DNA of 64,000 nt from Ignelater luminosus (taxonomy: Eukaryota > Arthropoda > Insecta > Coleoptera > Elateridae), in the NCBI GenBank assembly GCA_011009095.1, contig VTPC01090412.1:191000-254999 (forward strand), given 5' to 3'. Shown here piece after piece: positions 59,037 through 64,000 of this stretch. Position numbers and translations under genes: made by a program. A model generated the notes under the pieces. The model worked only from the letters and a program-made list of their open reading frames with translations. It was not told the origin of the DNA and searched no databases. Numbering within the stretch: position 1 is the stretch's first letter; every line of letters starts with the position of its first letter.

Positions 59037-60199
59037 TTTGAATAGGATTTTCAATAATTCAAGATAAAAGCATTTCGTTTTTAGAACTAGATCAGTTTTG
59101 TAGCCCACGATAATAACAAAACAATTAGATATTTAAATGTATTAACTCACAGCTCCATGTTTTATGTCCCAAACTCTTACTAATTTTGATCTTTACGTAA
59201 ACAACATTGTTTCTGTATTCTTGGTTAATGAAAGATTGTCTAACGTATAGCACAGTTCTGCTTTCTTTGTTTTCACTTTTTACTGGTTCACTCTCATTTA
59301 ATCGTTCTCGGCTCAGAAACTCCTTATTCCAAAATTCATCGCTCTGTCTTATAGTATAATCATCCGACTGCCGACCAGTATTTCAGTAATGTAGAAAAAT
59401 CCATTATTTTTGAAAATGTCTATCATCAGTTGTTTTGTTTTACGTCTTTGATTAGCCTTTTCAAGAATCTTCTGATTCTAAGATTCTGAGTTGACTATAT
59501 CTTTAAATGTAACTATATTAGCATTTGCTTGAAAATAGATCTATCAACTGGCTGAATCTAGGATTTATTCTATTATGGAAATCACTTAATTAGTCCTCCC
59601 AAACGACTTTTAGATCCTGTTCAAATTTGAAGACGGGTACCGATACCTGATACTGTTTAAGAACGATTTTCATGTTCCCATAAATATGATTATCTTCCAA
59701 GGGATAGTTCCCCAGACTTTAAAACATGCGAGACACCCTTTGTTAATTATAAAAAACAAAAGCTGTATGCAACATTAATAAAATAACCAGAAATCCAATG
59801 CAAAGCTAACCGTGAAAAAATAGAAACAGTTCTCTTCAAACAGTTAAGTGGTCTAAACTGAAAGTTAATGTGTGTTGTATTAATTTAATGGGTTGTACCA
59901 TGTTTGGATCTGAAGTTAAACAATCGGGTCGTTTTGGCCTACATCTTACCATGTTTCTATAGCATCTTTCGAAACTACTTCAGGTCTTTTGATTGATTTC
60001 CTTTGCATCAAACTCTCTCCATTGGATGACCTAGTGCATTTCCTTTAGCAGAAATACTTGTACAGTGGTATAGCCTTCTGAAAATATTCTTTAGCGAATT
60101 ATGTATGGTAAAGATTTGTAGTCACATCCATCATTGCTGAATCCTTGATTAATGGGCTCGATGATCTATTTCCTTTTAGTAACCTACAAGTTACATATT
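59037..60199. other. No gene recognised
   Basis: AT-rich, nothing supportable. Confidence 0.45.
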
Positions 60200-60600
60200 T
60201 TCTTTCGATTTCTGCACTGGACTTCAGGTTGAAGAAAACAGTGCTAGAGATCTCGCAAACACTTCTGACCATGCTGCTGCGCGAAGGCGGAGTTAAAACT
60301 AGGGAAAGGGAATTGGCGAACGAATGAAAGTTGGCGAGTGCATATTGCTTAGCGCGGAAGGGGTAAAGGAATGAATTTTAGTCTTATGAGCCGTGGTCAT
60401 GAGTGTTGGCGAGATATTTACTGATCTAAGTTTGATATTGCGTGTAAGTGTCATGATCAGCTTAAGACTTTTTGTACAATCACGAAAAGCTCTAGTTTGA
60501 TAATTACTGTCAGTTGAAAAAATACAACGATGACTATGACGAAGTGTAGTATTTGAGCTTCTTCGTGAACAATTGCTCTTTGATATGTCATCCATATTGC
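60200..60600. other. Unexplained balanced-composition block
   Basis: The block is richer in GC than its flanks (for example CTGCTGCGCGAAGGCGGAG near 60280), with GTTGGCGAGTGC and GTTGGCGAGATA about 75 bases apart. The 98-codon minus-strand frame has no recognisable domain. Probably a remnant of a repeat or gene, but unassigned. Confidence 0.3.
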
Positions 60601-61100
60601 TTATTAGTGTTCATTTGTATTCAGATCACTATGAATCTTTTTGCAATTTTCTGAATAATTTTTTCCATAGATAAAGCAGAATTTGAAATTTTAGATATTT
60701 TGGAAACTTCGTACTTTCAGTAGTCATGATTTAATATGACCATATACAAGCATCTTATTCGAAGAATTGCAGTCTGTACATTAACTAAGAAATCAGGAAT
60801 CTGTGCGTTATGATTTAAATACACGAAGTGCCAAAAACAAATCTTATTAAAAACGCTAACTTTTAGTTACGCCTAAATCATTGCTCTTAAAATGTTTATT
60901 TGTCTTTGACAATAACAAGAAGGTATCCATTTACACAGACGTATGCTAAATGCCTGAGTCCTTATGGCACCATTATTTCATGCTCAACCCAAAAAGTTCC
61001 ATAATATTCATAATTTCAAAGCTGAGGCACTTAAAGTTATATCAATTTTAGTTTATATGCAGTTAATTATCAAAGCAACTGAACATGTCCTACCTATGTA
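60601..61100. other. No gene recognised
   Basis: AT-rich, nothing seen. Confidence 0.45.
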
Positions 61101-61310
61101 CAGTCAACTCATAAAGTAATGTCGCAAAATGATTTAAGTTTTGGTTTTTAATGTCTGAATTCATGACAATTTCTTCATACGTAAATACTAACTTAATAAA
61201 CTGATTTGGATTAATCGATTACTATTTATAAAATGTAGCATATTTTATTGAATGAGAAATTAAACGCTAAAATATAAAACATTTTGCAACATTACTTTAC
61301 GAGTTGACTG
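61101..61310. mobile_element. Tc1/mariner-type MITE
   Basis: A 210-bp element flanked by TA (61099-61100 and 61311-61312). The ends read CAGTCAACTCATAAAGTAAT and, on the other strand, CAGTCAACTCGTAAAGTAAT. Over 31 bp only two positions differ, and weaker similarity continues inward. TA duplication and CAGT-type ends are the mark of Tc1/mariner-mobilised elements. No coding capacity. The ends are unlike those of the mariner relic at 39.2-40.4 kb, so a different transposase moved it. Confidence 0.78.
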
Positions 61311-64000
61311 TACATGATGCAACAAAAATCATCATCTAGTTCATATGAGGCGGCGTCGTGTATTTTGAGTTGCATTCAATATTTACTCAACGGTATGGCC
61401 ATCCTCTAATGTCTCAAAATCCATCAACAATTAATGAGAACTAGTATGTTTGGTTTAGAGCTGTTTGGTTGACTGTTATACAACGACAAGATTATATTCA
61501 GTACTTTGAAGTCAAAAATCTTAATTACTTACTTATTTCTTGAGCATTCAGAAATCACATTGAGGTTATAAATTTCTGTTAATTGGATACCAGGAAATCA
61601 TTGCCTAATAAAACCAATGTACAAAACAAACTGGCAACAAAGAGATTGCAATAAGTAAGAGTATAACAACATCCGAAATCGATTAAGTCGCTCCAAAAAA
61701 GCAGAAGATATGATAGACAAAATAACGGAAAAAGTTGAAACCAAAAAAAGATATAGCAGGGAAAGAAACTTACATACAAAGACAAAATAAAAAGTAGGCT
61801 ATTGGTCAAACAACGTAATTGAAACACTTGGGTGTAGAAAAAGAAAAGAAAATATAGAAAACAAACGGCCAAAGATAGAGCAACAAGATACTTAACATAG
61901 AGAAAGAGATAGAAATCCGATAATATAATAAAATTGTGGTTATATTACGCTCTGCAGATCCACATAAAATATTGCAAAAAATGAGAATGTTGCAATATTG
62001 TGAAGACTATTGAAAGTAAGTCTGAGCAACAAAAACCAACAAAAACAACAAACATTTGTCACTTTATCTACCTTCTTTGCCTTATGATACAGGATATACA
62101 TTTATTCAAATTATTTAAAATAATTAGATAATTCGTAGCAGTAAATGATGTTAGATAATTTGAAAATAATTACATCTAATTGTACAAATTACGAGAACAA
62201 ACAGTTTTGTTTCTGATCTTCTAATTTTTAACATCTTGCATGTTAGGGGCCACTAACACCATTTATAAAATGAAGTGTAAAATACAAACAAGCTTGGCTG
62301 TTTTCCAAAAGATGTAGTTTAATTCTTAAAAGAATTTCTAAAATAGTACACCATTCTTTATCGTAGATTAGAGAAGGTATTATAATTTTCTCTTTCGGTA
62401 TCATCTAGGAGAAATGATAATAAAACTGTTATTTTGATCTAATTGGGGATTAAATAACAAAAAGCATATTTTTCCTAACACTGTCAACAAGAGAAATAAA
62501 AGATCTTGGCGATTACAGTGGAAAAACTTTGTTGTCCAAAGTAATTTATTGGTTGTAATATAATTGTGGGTGGCCAATTTATTACTAAACAACTCGGTTC
62601 ATTATAAAATAAAGAGTGGAAGATAAAAATAAATACAGTTTCAACATACAATGAAAATATCAAAAATAATAACAGAAAGAGGTCAGTTTAAGGAAGCCCT
62701 GTAATTCTAAACAAGAATACTTTTATAAACCTTATTTTAAGCTTTAGTTATTCCACGATAGTAATAGTAAATACTATTTTTAGGTATATATAGTACTCTT
62801 TGTTTTTGTTGGAGCGTATCGTTTCACAACATAATTTACATCATTCTTTATTGTTTTGTTTTTTTGGAAGAGTGCCTAAATTTTTGTAACATTTTATAAT
62901 TATATTTGTGGTGTGCAAAGGTGTGGACCGTCTACTGCATTTTCCATATATGAAATAAAAATTAAGTTTCGCTCTCTTTAAATCAAGGTTATCCACTCTC
63001 ATAAATTAATCCCTTATAAAGTAAAATAACTGTATTTAAAACGAGAAAATGAAAATAAAAATTAAAAAAATTATCGCATTCTTTAGAATTATTACTTCGT
63101 ACTTCAGTTATTTGCAATTTCCCTTTGTAGCCCATTTCTATTTTAGGCCTACATCTCTAAAGAAAAAAAAAACATTTTTATTTATCTTTTTAATAAAATT
63201 CTGCTGAAAGCATTCGGCTTGAATTGCCTGTAAATCTCTTAAGGTCTTTTTATAACTTGCTTTTCATTTCCTCTAATACAAGAATTTCAAAAACTCTTCA
63301 AATGAATTTTACTTTGCACGGTTGTTTGTAATCCCGGAATCAGCATAAAGCTTTTAAGGCTTTCGGTGAACGCTTAGGCTTAATTTATTACACTTACATA
63401 ATCTCTTAGCAGTTATCAGACGTAATAAAATTTAATTTCTCAAATTTTTAACGTTTCTATGGGAAAGTTAGTATTAGAAAGTAACAATGCTGAACTGAAT
63501 ATCCAACTCAAGGATGACCCCTTAGGTTTATTTCTGTTTACTCCTACTAACAACGAATAAACTGAGCTAATAGCCCAGGCATTTGGCAATAAGACAAATA
63601 ACAATTCTCAAGTAGGTACATATATTAACACCCACTATGAGATAGTAAATTTAAACATTTTGTTCCTATAGGCGTGTAGAAACGAATCCTTTTAAATTAT
63701 GCATCAAATAAAATCCCATTTACTAGTTTAAGTATCTTAGTTGTTAAAAAGGACGGCGAGACCATGAAAATTTGGGTGGTGATTTCTTGAAGATGGACGT
63801 AGTGGACAGTCAAGAAGTTCATAGCGTAGGAGATCGACTTGTTAGGAGTGTTCAAGGTCATATCACAGACCTGACGTCATTTGTTTTTGTACTGGAGTTT
63901 AATGGAATGTGTTATTTTAAGATGTTTAAGACATGTGTTGGACACTTGATTGCCTCATTGCATATTATTGTTTAATAATATAATAAAATAGAAACCCTCG
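61311..64000. other. Mostly unassigned
   Basis: AT-rich. TTTAGAGCTGTTTGG near 61457 echoes the end of the MITE at 22573-22868 without a partner. The last 250 bases are more balanced and carry a 67-codon plus-strand frame (KMDVVDSQEVHSVGDRLVRS) after an acceptor-like tatcttag. No family is recognised. Confidence 0.35.

Noticed and set aside
60299-60595. 98-codon minus-strand frame as a gene
   Set aside because: No recognisable domain or splice boundary. The balanced base composition alone makes long frames likely.

Overview
The window is strongly AT-rich, intron- or intergene-like animal DNA. The mobile elements (a Tc1/mariner relic of a type common in insects, Jockey-clade LINE remains, several MITE families) and short GT-AG splice signals with CTAAT-like branch sites point to an arthropod, most likely an insect. 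The species cannot be read from the sequence. No bacterial-style operon, rRNA, convincing tRNA or CRISPR array is present. Almost all long open frames fit chance expectation for 64 kb of random DNA at this composition.

Host genes: no complete gene is visible. I see isolated candidate exons with good splice signals. The best is a minus-strand exon at 36568-36702. It is phase-compatible with minus-strand candidates at 53350-53419, 47511-47546 and 11567-11657, so a gene with very long introns may cross much of the window from right to left. Other candidates lie at 1325-1345, 4716-4828, 10448-10598, 27332-27710 and 28169-28289 (minus), and at 3113-3158, 19643-20003 and 24832-24850 (plus). None could be assigned to a protein family from memory.

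Mobile DNA, left to right: RTE-like LINE scraps (7.6-8.3 kb); a TTAA-flanked MITE (14.45 kb); a LINE scrap (15.3 kb); a nested LINE island (17.6-19.6 kb), where a GC-rich 397-bp retroposed unit with a (TTGAC)n tail and a 12-bp target duplication sits inside a Jockey-type reverse transcriptase relic; MITEs at 22.6, 32.1, 34.4 and 37.5 kb; a whole but broken mariner-like element with both terminal repeats and TA duplications (39.19-40.44 kb); a hAT-like MITE with a perfect 8-bp duplication (43.3 kb); two copies of one MITE family (47.0 and 56.0 kb); a TIR element with a possible 8-bp duplication (51.0-51.7 kb); a 722-bp fold-back element (54.6-55.3 kb); and a Tc1/mariner-type MITE (61.1 kb).

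Tandem DNA: a 20-bp minisatellite (37.9-38.1 kb), a divergent ~143-bp duplication (38.7-39.0 kb), a divergent ~340-365-bp array (51.8-52.6 kb) and several microsatellites. The most unusual items are the fold-back element, the nested retroposon with datable boundaries, the crowding of about a dozen different small DNA transposons into 64 kb, and the possible long-intron gene.
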